A stretch of 64,000 bases of DNA from Bacteroidota bacterium. GTDB taxonomy: Bacteria; Bacteroidota; Bacteroidia; Sphingobacteriales; Sphingobacteriaceae. A program made the translations under genes and the position numbers. Where the stretch lies: positions 1-64,000 of the forward strand of contig JABDHD010000004.1 of assembly GCA_013285685.1 (NCBI GenBank). The letters run 5' to 3'. The notes beneath the pieces were generated by a model that was given only the letters and a program-made list of their open reading frames with translations, was not told the DNA's origin and did no database searches. Positions 24,194-32,894 of the stretch are shown in pieces (the first letter of the stretch is position 1; each line of letters starts with the position of its first letter).

Positions 24194-24646
24194 TTATTGT
24201 TCCACAATTACTTCGCCGGCGGCTTTATGCGCGTGGTCATTCCTGATATGAAAGTGCGGGCCCTCAATTTGACATTTCGCACTGTACCTGAAATTAAAAA
24301 AATGCGCCGTGGCTATTAATAAACCGCCTATCGGCACAACAATAGCCTCGTGCCAGCCGCGCACAAATGCATGCCCGACAATAATAACCAAAAAACCTGC
24401 AACCAGCAGGATCGGCGGCAACAGTCTATGATGTGTCCGCAGGTATGATAAACCTATTGCATACGTGCCAATGCACAGCGCAAAAATAATCATACTCCAC
24501 TCAATCAATGGGTTAGCCAAAAAGCCTAAGCCCGCCAGCGGCAAAACGGTTATCAATAACGGCACGATTGCGCAATGTATGGCACACAGGATAGAGGCAG
24601 TCATCCCCGCATTATCCAACCTCGAACTATACTTCCCTTTTCTCAT
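24194..24646 (-). CDS. MerC-domain membrane protein
   Basis: A 150-residue protein with four transmembrane helices. The first helix holds CAIHC, the two-cysteine plus histidine metal site of MerC proteins, in SILCAIHCAIVPLL. The C-terminus has further histidines (PHFHIRNDHAHKA). MerC proteins move or sense metal ions; in Bacteroidota they are mostly outside mer operons. I choose the ATG at 24646 because TATATTTG lies just upstream and a longer start at 24679 would overlap the operator. Encoded 102 bp from the Fur-family gene. Confidence 0.85.
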   Translation of the reverse strand: MRKGKYSSRLDNAGMTASILCAIHCAIVPLLITVLPLAGLGFLANPLIEWSMIIFALCIGTYAIGLSYLRTHHRLLPPILLVAGFLVIIVGHAFVRGWHEAIVVPIGGLLIATAHFFNFRYSAKCQIEGPHFHIRNDHAHKAAGEVIVEQ

Positions 24647-24650
24647 GTCA

Positions 24651-24658
24651 CAAATATA
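24651..24658 (-). promoter_or_regulatory. -7 element of the MerC gene, possibly leaderless
   Basis: On the minus strand TATATTTG (exact TAnnTTTG) is followed by only TGAC before the ATG at 24646. The start of transcription would then fall at or next to the start codon, suggesting a leaderless mRNA, or translation from a later codon. Confidence 0.55.
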
Positions 24659-24684
24659 CATAACGCAATTTGGTTGCATTTATG
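24659..24684. promoter_or_regulatory. Probable Fur-type operator
   Basis: CATAACGCAA and TTGCATTTATG form an imperfect 26-bp palindrome (one inserted base) directly upstream of the -7 element of the MerC gene, where a repressor would block transcription. The divergent gene starts 105 bp away. The match to a specific Fur or Zur consensus is not close, so I infer the family from position, size and the neighbouring Fur-family gene. Confidence 0.5.
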
Positions 24685-24752
24685 TTTTTTGATATTTGAC
24701 ATGCAGATTATTTAATGTCGGCTTAAATATTTCTTAATGATTTAGCAATTGC

Positions 24753-24760
24753 TACTTTTG
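24753..24760 (+). promoter_or_regulatory. -7 element of the sphingomyelin-synthase-like gene
   Basis: TACTTTTG matches TAnnTTTG. Transcription should start near 24767, which makes the ATG at 24789 the natural start and rules out the TTG at 24768. No clear -33 box. Confidence 0.5.
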
Positions 24761-24788
24761 CGGACATTTGAATAAAAAATTACCTTAT

Positions 24789-25463
24789 ATGCCAGAAGCG
24801 TCGGCAAGGGAAATTTGGAAAGAAACCTGGAACACGCCGCACAAGAAACAGCAGATCGTCATTGGCACGGTACTTATGCTTTCTGTCGTTATCGCTATGC
24901 CGCATATTTTTAATTCGATTCAAAAGAAGAATGGCAAACTGCTGGATGATTGGCTTTTGGATATCATTCCGGCGCGGAACGTGTCTATTGCCATTTTTGC
25001 CATCATTTGGGCGATGATCCTGCTGGCGATCAACAGGGCAATGAAGGATCCTTCGATGTATATAACTTATTGCTGGACATACGTTTTTGTGTGTGCGGCA
25101 AGGCTAACCTGTATCAGCTTTGTTCCGCTCGACCCGCCTACGGGTCTTATACAGCTTACCGACCCGATAACCGGGATTTTCTACGGCAATTCGGTTATTA
25201 CTAAAGACTTGTTTTTTTCAGGCCATACGGCCACGCTTACGTTAATCTGTTTGTGCCTTAAAAAAAAGAACGATAAGATAGTAGCCGGTGTGGCAACGGT
25301 GGTGGTGGCTTTCCTGTTACTGGTACAACACATTCATTATACCATTGATATCCTGGCGGCGCCTGTATTTGTTAACGTGTTCTATCGCGCCACGCGCTAC
25401 TTCCTGTTCAAAAACAACAAGATCAACCACGACCACCAAAAGACCTTCCGGGCAATGGAATAA
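24789..25463 (+). CDS. Sphingomyelin-synthase-like phosphotransferase (PAP2_C)
   Basis: A 224-residue membrane protein with about six helices. It carries both active-site blocks of the sphingomyelin synthase family: KDLFFSGHTATL (D-x3-SGHT) and HYTIDILAAPVFVNVFYR (HY-[ST]-x-D-[IV]). The two histidines and the aspartate form the family catalytic triad. Bacteroidota make sphingolipids, so it may transfer a phospho-head group (ethanolamine or inositol) to ceramide, or act on another lipid. Acceptor and donor are inferred. Divergent from the MerC gene; no co-transcribed gene follows. Confidence 0.85.
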   Translation: MPEASAREIWKETWNTPHKKQQIVIGTVLMLSVVIAMPHIFNSIQKKNGKLLDDWLLDIIPARNVSIAIFAIIWAMILLAINRAMKDPSMYITYCWTYVFVCAARLTCISFVPLDPPTGLIQLTDPITGIFYGNSVITKDLFFSGHTATLTLICLCLKKKNDKIVAGVATVVVAFLLLVQHIHYTIDILAAPVFVNVFYRATRYFLFKNNKINHDHQKTFRAME

Positions 25464-25626
25464 TTTGCCCCCACGCGGTCTGTTTTGATCATTTCCTCTT
25501 GTTCCCGCGGTTTTTTAAATATTATTCCTGCCGTCTCAACATATCCGATATATTTGTTTTAACCAATTTCGCTAAAGCCCAGTGCCGGACTTTAGACCAT
25601 AGACTTTCGACTTAAGACTTACAATC

Positions 25627-27546
25627 ATGGCCCGATTAAACCTACTTGAAGAAACACGATACGAGAAACTGCCGGTAACGGTATATGAAAACCAGCAGCA
25701 GGCTTCTGTAGCAGTAGCCGGCAGAATTGCTGCGTTGATACGCAGCAAAGAAGCAAAAGGAGAAAAAACAGTTTTAGGCCTGGCTACAGGCGTTACGCCC
25801 ATCGGCGTTTATGCCGAACTGGTCAGGCTGCATCGTTCGGAAGGGTTGAGCTTTAAAAATGTCATCACGTTTAACCTGGATGAGTACTACCCCATGCAGC
25901 CTACCGCGGTGCAGAGCTATGTTACTTTTATGTACGAGAACCTGTTCTCGCATGTAGATATTCCTAAGGAAAACGTCCACATCCCCGATGGTACTTTAGC
26001 AATCGATGATATCCCTGCCTTTTGTTTAGAATATGAACGGAAGATCACGGCTTTGGGAGGATTAGACTTACAGGTTCTGGGTATCGGCCGTACCGGTCAC
26101 ATCGGTTTTAACGAGCCGGGCTCGGCGCCAAACTCCGGCACGCGGCTGGTTACTTTGGACGATTTAACCAGAAACGACGCCTCGCGTGACTTTGGCGGGA
26201 AATCCAATGTGCCCACCAAGGCCATCACCATGGGCGTGGGCACCATCTTCAAGGCCCGGGAAATTATCCTCATGGCCTGGAGTTTGAAAAAAGCGCCTAT
26301 CGTCAAAAAAGCGGTTGAAGGGGAGATATCGGGCGAGGTGCCTGCTACCTATTTACAGCTATCCGATCATGTGGAATTTGTTTTGGATGAGGCTGCCGCC
26401 AGTTCATTAACCCGTTTTGATACCCCATGGCTGGTAAAAGATTGTAGCTGGGAAAACGGCCTGAAGAAAAAAGCGGTCATCTGGTTAGCCAATACGGTTG
26501 GCAAACCCATTTTAAAACTCACCGAAGAAGATTACAATAACCATGGCATGGCCCAGCTTGCTGTTGAGCAGGGACCTGTTTATAACATCAACATCGATAT
26601 CTTTAACCAGTTGCAGCACACGATCACCGGCTGGCCGGGCGGAAAGCCCCATGCCGACGATTCGCAAAGGCCCGAAAGGGCACAGCCGGCCCAGAAGCGC
26701 TCCATCATCTTTTCGCCTCACCCGGACGATGATGTGATCTCCATGGGAGGTACTTTTATCCGTTTAGTTGACCAGGGGCACGATGTGCATGTTGCATATC
26801 AAACCTCTGGCAACACGGCTGTCTGGGATGATGATGTATTACGTTTCGTTGAATTCGCCATCGACTTTAACGAAAGCATCGGCGAGGACAATACCCGGTT
26901 AAAAGAGATCTATGAAGAAATGCGGGCTTTTATCCCTACCAAAAAGCCCAACCAGGTAGATACCAAAGAAATCCGGGATGTAAAAGGTTTTATCCGGAAG
27001 ACGGAGGCTATTTCGGGCGCAAGATATGCCGGCTTGCCGGACAGCCATATTCATTTTATGGCATTGCCCTTTTACGAAACGGGTAAAATAAAAAAGAACA
27101 CGGCAGGCGAAGAAGATATCCTGCTCACCATAGAACTCTTACAAAAAGTAAAACCGCACCAGGTTTTTGCAGCAGGCGACTTTGCCGATCCGAACGGGAC
27201 GCATTTGGTATGTTTTAACATCATCCTTGCCGCATTAAGAAGGCTGCAGGAAACCGAAGCTTGGGTAAAAGACTGCTGGCTGTGGATGTACCGCGGGGCC
27301 TGGCAGGAGTTTGATACCTGGGAGATCGAGATGGCGGTGCCGCTATCACCGCAGGAGGTGATCCGCAAGCGGAATGCGATCTTTAAACACCAGAGCCAAA
27401 AGGACAGGCCTGTTTTCCCGGGGGATGATGCACGCGAGTTTTGGGTAAGAGCTGAAGACCGTACCCACGAAACCGCCCGCAATTATGATAAGCTGGGCAT
27501 GGCTGAATATGAGGCGATCGAGGCCTTTGTAAGATACATTTACTAG
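25627..27546 (+). CDS. nagB: Glucosamine-6-phosphate deaminase fused to a PIG-L-type domain
   Basis: A 639-residue protein. Residues 1-265 are a NagB domain: LGLATGVTPIGVY, FNLDEYYPM with the catalytic Asp, LGIGRTGHIGFNEPGS with the active-site His, and PVKAITMG-like PTKAITMGVGTI. From about residue 350 a second domain begins with SPHPDDDVISMGGTF, the zinc-binding HPDD motif of PIG-L/LmbE deacetylases, and AAGDFADPNGTH. This fusion is the normal NagB form in many Bacteroidota. It converts GlcN-6-P to fructose-6-P and ammonia, linking amino-sugar catabolism to glycolysis. The second domain may act on GlcNAc-type substrates. No partner gene is adjacent. Confidence 0.95.
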   Translation: MARLNLLEETRYEKLPVTVYENQQQASVAVAGRIAALIRSKEAKGEKTVLGLATGVTPIGVYAELVRLHRSEGLSFKNVITFNLDEYYPMQPTAVQSYVTFMYENLFSHVDIPKENVHIPDGTLAIDDIPAFCLEYERKITALGGLDLQVLGIGRTGHIGFNEPGSAPNSGTRLVTLDDLTRNDASRDFGGKSNVPTKAITMGVGTIFKAREIILMAWSLKKAPIVKKAVEGEISGEVPATYLQLSDHVEFVLDEAAASSLTRFDTPWLVKDCSWENGLKKKAVIWLANTVGKPILKLTEEDYNNHGMAQLAVEQGPVYNINIDIFNQLQHTITGWPGGKPHADDSQRPERAQPAQKRSIIFSPHPDDDVISMGGTFIRLVDQGHDVHVAYQTSGNTAVWDDDVLRFVEFAIDFNESIGEDNTRLKEIYEEMRAFIPTKKPNQVDTKEIRDVKGFIRKTEAISGARYAGLPDSHIHFMALPFYETGKIKKNTAGEEDILLTIELLQKVKPHQVFAAGDFADPNGTHLVCFNIILAALRRLQETEAWVKDCWLWMYRGAWQEFDTWEIEMAVPLSPQEVIRKRNAIFKHQSQKDRPVFPGDDAREFWVRAEDRTHETARNYDKLGMAEYEAIEAFVRYIY

Positions 27547-27547
27547 G

Positions 27548-27768
27548 ATTTCACCGATTGGAGAATGATTTCACCGATTTTTGATCACAGATTACACTGA
27601 TTTAGGCACTGATAACACTGATTTCATTACCGATATTTTTCTTTTAATTGGTGTAATCAACAGTCAATCGGTGAAATCACAAACAATAATCGGTGTAATC
27701 ACCAACAATAAATCGGTGAAATCCCAAACAATAAATCGGTGAAATCGCAAACAATAAATCGGTGATTT
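27548..27768. repeat. GGTGAAATC word repeats with inverted left half
   Basis: The right part (27665-27768) has about 4.5 tandem units of 22-23 bp with the core AATCGGTGAAATC-x-CAAACAATA. The left part carries the complement (GGATTTCACCGATTG, GATTTCACCGATTT), so the whole forms one imperfect inverted repeat with degenerate internal words such as GATTACACTGATTT. It occupies most of the gap after nagB. Units abut with no unique spacers, so it is not CRISPR. Confidence 0.85.
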
Positions 27769-27832
27769 AATCCATGAACGTCAAACTAATGCCCAATCAA
27801 CACTATAGATAATAATTTATTTAAATTTGAAT

Positions 27833-27964
27833 ATGGTGCAAGTTGATTACAAAGAATTTATCGAAGTTGATCCCGGAGTAAGATTCGGCAGGCCGGTAAT
27901 TAAACGTACCCGGATAACCGTGTATGGTGTTTTTTTAAAGGATTACTTCAACAAACTGGCTTAA
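27833..27964 (+). pseudogene. DUF433-type antitoxin remnant (43 aa)
   Basis: Begins DYKEFIEVDPGVRFGRPVIK (from residue 5) and RTRITVYGV, an excellent match to the start of DUF433 proteins (the VapB-like antitoxins whose N-terminus reads P-x-VR-x-G-[KR]-P-x-[IV]-x-GTRI-x-V). It stops 10 codons later, before the helix-turn-helix part. Its end overlaps the stop of the convergent DUF1493 gene by four bases. No partner toxin is beside it, so it is probably a scar. Confidence 0.65.
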
Positions 27965-28287
27965 GAATTAATGATCTCCTCATTTAACTTTCCTGCTACA
28001 ATCCCTTTTTCCATCTGCCCGACAGTTAATACTTTATATTTGGGGGACGATTTACCAGTTATCAGCCTAATAATAGCAGGTAAAATTTGATCTCCTTCAG
28101 GTTCAAAATAATCGGCTGCCATGAAGTTTGACACATCGGCATCAAATTTTTTTCCATAAGCAATCAATAGTTCAGCGGCATCGTCGCCATAGATACGCAA
28201 ATCCCCAAATAGCCTCGATTGAGAATTTATCTTTGACTTTCGAATACCTGCAAATTCTGAAATAAAGTCAATGAGCATTTGATTCAT
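27961..28287 (-). CDS. DUF1493 (acyl-carrier-protein-like) protein
   Basis: A 108-residue protein. LFGDLRIYGDDAAELLIAYG followed by FDADVSNF and YFEPEGD matches DUF1493 proteins, which have an acyl-carrier-protein-like helical fold but no certain phosphopantetheine serine here (the usual DSL position reads YGDD). TVGQMEKGIVAGK is the typical C-terminal end. Function of the family is unknown. Convergent with the DUF433 remnant and transcribed away from the sigma gene; upstream, 28288-28657 has only an AT-rich stretch with no recognisable gene. Confidence 0.8.
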   Translation of the reverse strand: MNQMLIDFISEFAGIRKSKINSQSRLFGDLRIYGDDAAELLIAYGKKFDADVSNFMAADYFEPEGDQILPAIIRLITGKSSPKYKVLTVGQMEKGIVAGKLNEEIINS

Positions 28288-28657
28288 GATAAATTTCCTT
28301 GCTAAAATTAAAGTTAATATAAATTTTAAAAGGCGACCCGAAAACGTTCCGGTTCAACTTGAATTCAGCCCATTTCGTAGTTTAATCTTCGATTTAACAC
28401 TTTTTAACTTTTTTTAACATAAAAATCCAGCCGGAAAACGCGGCAAACAAACACGATAGATTTGGTTTTCTCACCACAAAAGAGCGCAATAACACCCAAC
28501 TACTAATGAATTAGGAGAAAAACGTCCGCCTTTGAGTCACCAACCGTACGAAAACGAACACTTTCGTAGTACCGCTAAAAATCATTTGGTTGATTATCAA
28601 ATACTTAAAATAAGGGTATCAATATTGGCATGGTCATACCAAACAAAACACACAACA

Positions 28658-29221
28658 ATGACCACCGACGTACGATTAGCTGAAATGTGGGAAGGCTGCT
28701 TAAAAAACGACCGTAAGCAGCAGGAACTTTTGTACCGCACCCTGGCGCCCAGGATGCTGGCAGTTTGTATGCGTTACGCCCACGACAGAGACGAGGCCCA
28801 GGATATTTTGCAGGAGGGCTTTATAAAAATGTTTAATAACGCCCATAAATACCGCGGGGAAGGAAACCTGGAAGGCTGGATACGCCGCATCATGGTGCAT
28901 TGCGCCATTTCCCGCTACCGCAAGCAAAAACCGATGGTTTTGGTGGATGATTTTGCCGAGGATAATGAATCGTTCACTAATGGCTATAACGACCATGGGC
29001 TGGAAGCAAAAGACCTGTTGAAGATGATACAAAAGCTGCCGAACATGTATAGGTCTGTGTTTAACCTGTATGCTATTGAGGGGTATTCGCACCAGGAGAT
29101 CGGCGCAAAGTTGGGCATTACTGAATTACTGTCACGCACCAATCTTTGCCGTGCAAGGGTTATCTTAAAAGAAATGGTAAACAGGCTTACCACCAGCGAG
29201 GTTTGCTACATGGCGGGATAA
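28658..29221 (+). CDS. ECF-type RNA polymerase sigma factor
   Basis: A 187-residue sigma70-family ECF factor. Region 2 includes RYAHDRDEAQDILQEGFIKMF and YRGEGNLEGWIRRI; region 4 includes LPNMYRSVFNLYAIEGYSHQ and the helix-turn-helix LGITELLSRTNLCRARVILK. I start at the ATG at 28658 because MTTDVRLAEMWEGCLKNDRK is the natural start; longer in-frame extensions lack a start motif. No anti-sigma gene follows. It may respond to an extracytoplasmic signal or be a stand-alone regulator, as often in Bacteroidota. Confidence 0.92.
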   Translation: MTTDVRLAEMWEGCLKNDRKQQELLYRTLAPRMLAVCMRYAHDRDEAQDILQEGFIKMFNNAHKYRGEGNLEGWIRRIMVHCAISRYRKQKPMVLVDDFAEDNESFTNGYNDHGLEAKDLLKMIQKLPNMYRSVFNLYAIEGYSHQEIGAKLGITELLSRTNLCRARVILKEMVNRLTTSEVCYMAG

Positions 29222-29253
29222 TCATAACCACTAAACTTACTTTTACTCAACAT

Positions 29254-29338
29254 ATATCCGGAGACGCGATGCATCGCGTCTCTACTTTTTTACGCCTAAT
29301 ATATCCGGAGACGCGAAGTATCGCGTCTCTACTTTTTC
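29254..29338. repeat. Tandem pair of GAGACGC palindromes
   Basis: Two 22-bp palindromes, at 29261-29282 (perfect) and 29308-29329 (arms of 9 bp, centre AGTA), each in the context ATATCCG-palindrome-TACTTTTT. They are 47 bp apart and stand between the convergent sigma and lipoprotein genes. The T-run after each stem makes them good terminators, and the shared flanks show that one was copied from the other. Related elements lie at 36902 and 37036. Confidence 0.9.
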
Positions 29339-29348
29339 ATACCCGTTT

Positions 29349-29783
29349 CTATCTTTTAAGCTTCACCTCTCTAAAAATCGTCCCGGACGGACTGAGGATA
29401 TTTTGCGTGGTAATATCGGCGGTAGTACTGGTTTGAGCAACAACGCTTGGCTCAGTAGCGCCATTGATCACCAGCCCGAAATTTTGCATGATAATGCTTT
29501 TTGAGGAGACCTGTTTGTAGGCCAGGGTATCATATGCGTCGCCCTCTTTAGTATAACAAAAACCGTCGCTCCTGAAATCAAAATAATCTCCTGCGCCGCC
29601 GATATAATTGGTAATAACAGGCGCCGTTTTTAGCCACGAATTGGAGATGCTATCCTGCACAAGCTGCCATTTACCTGAGAGCGACATCGAGCCATTCATC
29701 ATTCCGGGGTCGCATCCGGGTTTTGTGCAAGCGGTTAATACGGAAAACAATAGGATGATTGCGAGCAGGCTTTGTGGTTTCAT
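29349..29783 (-). CDS. Lipocalin-like lipoprotein
   Basis: A 144-residue protein with a lipoprotein signal (lipobox LTAC, acylated Cys at about residue 19). SGKWQLVQDSISNSWLK at the start of the mature domain and a run of alternating strands (DYFDFRSDGFCYT, TLAYKQVSSKSIIMQNFG) match the lipocalin-like family common in Bacteroidota lipoproteins (G-x-W opening). Probably binds a small hydrophobic ligand at the outer membrane, but this is inference. Convergent with the ECF sigma gene. Confidence 0.72.
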   Translation of the reverse strand: MKPQSLLAIILLFSVLTACTKPGCDPGMMNGSMSLSGKWQLVQDSISNSWLKTAPVITNYIGGAGDYFDFRSDGFCYTKEGDAYDTLAYKQVSSKSIIMQNFGLVINGATEPSVVAQTSTTADITTQNILSPSGTIFREVKLKR

Positions 29784-30020
29784 GGTTGTTGGCTTTCTTT
29801 TTTTAACAATACGGGCAGGTATGCCGAAACATTACAGTGGCGATAAAATCGCCGCAAGCTGTTTTTGGTTTACTGTGGAGTAAACCGCGCTGAAAATCCC
29901 CGCTGTGGTTCATCATACCGGCCTAACTATAAAATATTGGTGAAAGACCATGTCTTCAAAATGATAAACTTATATTTACACCGCACACACGATTATACCT
30001 GGATTTTAACAAATCGCCAA

Positions 30021-30542
30021 ATGAAGTTTTATTTAATCATCAGTTTTTTGATAGGTGTGAATTGTGCCTTTTGCCAAACCAATAATTTACGGACCTCTAA
30101 AATTGACAGTATAGCAGCTTCTATCGATTCGTTAAAAAATTATGGTTCATCAATAGAGGACGGCACAATCGAAATCAAAAGAAAAGGGATAATAAAAAAA
30201 ATATTTACAAAGAAGGTCGTTGGATCCTTCTCTAATAATTACTTCAGCAATCGTAAAACAAAGAGATTGGTTAAGGTAATCTACGAACAGGAGTTGGGTA
30301 ATCCTAAAAGAATAAGCTATTACTTCAACAATGACACCCTAATTCTTGTCAAAACCTTAACATGGGATGGCGCGGTTGCAGACAAGGTGCTCTCGTCCGG
30401 CCAGTTCTACTTTTTGCGGGATAGCCTTATCAAAAGAACCGGAATTGACTCTCTGGCAAAACCCGAATTTATGATCAAACACGCCAAAGAATTTATAAAG
30501 GATTGGCGCGACATGCAAAATATCAGATTGGGGAATAGGTAG
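30021..30542 (+). CDS. Secreted hypothetical protein
   Basis: A 173-residue protein, signal peptide 1-19 (ends CAFCQ). The mature part is basic and mixed alpha/beta: SIDSLKNYGSSIEDG, KRKGIIKKIFTKK, RISYYFNNDTLILVKTLTW. No family recognised; it resembles secreted small proteins that store or sense a state (toxin-antitoxin YwqK-like strands). The ATG at 30021 is chosen because a signal peptide starts there; an upstream extension to 29865 lacks one. It ends 36 bp before the convergent end of the GH92 gene. Confidence 0.65.
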   Translation: MKFYLIISFLIGVNCAFCQTNNLRTSKIDSIAASIDSLKNYGSSIEDGTIEIKRKGIIKKIFTKKVVGSFSNNYFSNRKTKRLVKVIYEQELGNPKRISYYFNNDTLILVKTLTWDGAVADKVLSSGQFYFLRDSLIKRTGIDSLAKPEFMIKHAKEFIKDWRDMQNIRLGNR

Positions 30543-30577
30543 CCAGCCCAGCGGCTTCGTTTATAAATAAAAATAGC

Positions 30578-32872
30578 CTACTTGTGTTTGGGCCCCATCA
30601 CAAAAGTAATTTCCCCGCCATTCATAATATCCTCATGACTGATAAAATAACCATTTAGCGACTTGCCGTTTAGCAGCATCTTTTGCACATAAACGTTTTT
30701 ATCGCCTTGGTTTTTAACGTTGATGGTGAATATTTTTCCATTCTCCAAATTGATCGCCGCATGATAAACTGACGGACTGCCAATAGCATATTGGTCTGAT
30801 CCCGGCGCCACCGGGTAAAACCCAAGAGCGCTAAAAATATACCAGGCGCTCATCTGGCCGGTATCATCATTGCCGCCCAAACCGTCGGGCGTGTTTTTGT
30901 ACATTTTTGGGATGATCATCCGCACCTTTTCCTGGGTTTTCCAGGGCTGGCTGGTCCAATCGTACAGGTAAGCGATCTGGTGCGAGGGCTCGTTACCATG
31001 CACATAGTTGCCGATGATGCCGTCCTTGGTAATATCCTCCGTCTCGGCAAAGTATTTATCAGGAAGGTCATAGCTGAATAGGCTGTCGATGTAAACGATA
31101 AAGCGCTTTTCGCCGCCCATTGCCTGCACCAGGCCAGGTACATCATGCGGCACGTACAGCGTATAATTCCAGGCATTGCCCTCGATAAAGCCCATGCCGA
31201 TAGTGGTAAACGGGTCGAATTTTGTTTTGCGGAAACTGCCGTCGCCCAGCTTTGGATGCATAAAGCCACTTTTCGGGTCGTACACATTTCTCCAGTTTTG
31301 CGATCGTTTGATAAAAGTGTCGTAAACGTCCGTCCGGTTTAGCTTTTTGGCCATTTGGGCGATGCACCAATCGTCATAAGCATATTCGAGTGTTGAGGAT
31401 ACGGAGTTATCATCCTTTTCGTCCGGGATATAGCCCATATCATTAAAATATCCGATGCCTTCATAATCGCGGTGATTGGCAGTAGTAACGGCCGCCTCTA
31501 ATGCCTTGTTGGCGTCAAAGGGGGCGTTGCCCTTCACCACCGCATCGGCGATGACCGATACGCTATGATAACCGCTCATGCACCAGTTCTCGTTAGCCGA
31601 GTTGACCCATATCGGCAGCATGTGCTCCGGGCTTTGATCAAAGTGGGCCAGCATGCTTTTTATCATGTCGGCATTTCTGTCAGGCTCAATAATGTTAAAC
31701 AGCGGGTGCAGCGCACGATGCGTATCCCAAAGACTGAAAGTAGTATAATTGGTAAATCCGTCCGCCTGGTGAACCTGCTGGTCCAGTCCTTTGTATTTAC
31801 CATCCACGTCCATATAAACCGTCGGGTTGATCATCGCATGGTACATCGAGGTATAAAAGTTCTCCTTATCACTTTTACTGCCTTCCACTACAATTTTGTG
31901 GAGTTCCTGCTCCCACAAATGCTGGCCGTCCTGCTTAACCTTTTCAAAATCCCATCCGGGTATTTCTGCCCACATATTGTTCAGCGCACCGTCAATACTT
32001 ACCGGCGAGATGGCAAATTTGATCTTTATCTTTTCGCCTTCTGCCGTTTTAAAATCAAACCACGTACGCATTTGCCGGCTGGCAATCTCGGGGAAGTTTT
32101 TCACCCCGTTGAATTTCCCCCAAAAGCCGCCGTAAACTTCGCGCTTCGAATAGTTTTTGTAGCCCATCTGGATAAACGGCTTATTAAAGGTCATGGCGAA
32201 ATACAGCGTGCGCGTGCGTGCCCAGCCATTAGTGATGCGGTAGCCCGCAACGGTACTGTCGTTAACCCTGCGTAGGTAAACCCACACGTTTTTATCGGGG
32301 TAATTGTAAATACCGGCCATCAAATCCAAAATAATATGCGCATTATCCGATTTGGGGAAAGTGTACTGGTGAAAACCCACACGCGTCGTTGTGGTCATCT
32401 CGGCTAAAATATTATAGGCGTCCAGCTTTACACGATAGTAATTTGCTTCGCTCACCTCATTATTGTGCGAGAAGGCAGAGCGATACCCGCTGCCGGGTTT
32501 ATCGGCCGTCCCGGGGTTTAGTTTTAAGTCCCCGATGGTCGGCATGATCAAAAAATCACCCAGGTCCGAATGCCCTGTACCGCTGAAATGGGTATGGCTA
32601 AAGCCGACGATCGTTTTATCATCATATTGGTAGCCCGCGCAATATTTGTATACGTCCGGGTTGTAGTGGCCATTCGAGTCATAGCTAACGGTGTCCGTCT
32701 CCGGGCTCAGCTGCACCATGCCGAAGGGCACGGTCGCCCCCGGAAACACATGCCCCATGCGTTGTGTGCCTATGATGGGTTTTACATATTGAACAAGGTT
32801 ATCGCCGGAATTGGTTTGCGCTGCCGCGATAAAAACGCAGCAGCTAAAAAGAACGGTCAGTATTTTCTTCAT
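30578..32872 (-). CDS. GH92 alpha-mannosidase
   Basis: A 764-residue protein with a signal peptide (ending FIAAAQ). GH92 signatures: GTQRMGHVFPGATVPFGMVQ at the N-terminus, GFSHTHFSGTGHSDLGDF, TTFSLWDTHRALHPLF, and GLGGNDDTGQMSAWYIFSAL near the C-terminus. The His/Asp/Glu set of these Ca2+-dependent inverting alpha-mannosidases is therefore in place. It trims alpha-mannosides of N-glycan type in the periplasm. Not in a polysaccharide-utilisation locus here: no SusC/SusD pair is nearby. Convergent with the small secreted protein. Confidence 0.95.
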   Translation of the reverse strand: MKKILTVLFSCCVFIAAAQTNSGDNLVQYVKPIIGTQRMGHVFPGATVPFGMVQLSPETDTVSYDSNGHYNPDVYKYCAGYQYDDKTIVGFSHTHFSGTGHSDLGDFLIMPTIGDLKLNPGTADKPGSGYRSAFSHNNEVSEANYYRVKLDAYNILAEMTTTTRVGFHQYTFPKSDNAHIILDLMAGIYNYPDKNVWVYLRRVNDSTVAGYRITNGWARTRTLYFAMTFNKPFIQMGYKNYSKREVYGGFWGKFNGVKNFPEIASRQMRTWFDFKTAEGEKIKIKFAISPVSIDGALNNMWAEIPGWDFEKVKQDGQHLWEQELHKIVVEGSKSDKENFYTSMYHAMINPTVYMDVDGKYKGLDQQVHQADGFTNYTTFSLWDTHRALHPLFNIIEPDRNADMIKSMLAHFDQSPEHMLPIWVNSANENWCMSGYHSVSVIADAVVKGNAPFDANKALEAAVTTANHRDYEGIGYFNDMGYIPDEKDDNSVSSTLEYAYDDWCIAQMAKKLNRTDVYDTFIKRSQNWRNVYDPKSGFMHPKLGDGSFRKTKFDPFTTIGMGFIEGNAWNYTLYVPHDVPGLVQAMGGEKRFIVYIDSLFSYDLPDKYFAETEDITKDGIIGNYVHGNEPSHQIAYLYDWTSQPWKTQEKVRMIIPKMYKNTPDGLGGNDDTGQMSAWYIFSALGFYPVAPGSDQYAIGSPSVYHAAINLENGKIFTINVKNQGDKNVYVQKMLLNGKSLNGYFISHEDIMNGGEITFVMGPKHK

Positions 32873-32894
32873 TATTCAGATGCAATAAATAAAG

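Noticed and set aside
27665-27768. Short regular repeats that look like a small CRISPR array
   Set aside because: The units are 22-23 bp and abut directly. There are no unique spacers of constant length and no cas genes nearby; the left side holds the complement, which fits an inverted word repeat.
31565-32275. 236-residue plus-strand frame opposite the GH92 gene
   Set aside because: It is antisense to a well-conserved GH92 core, has no family features and is explained by the codon bias of the real gene.
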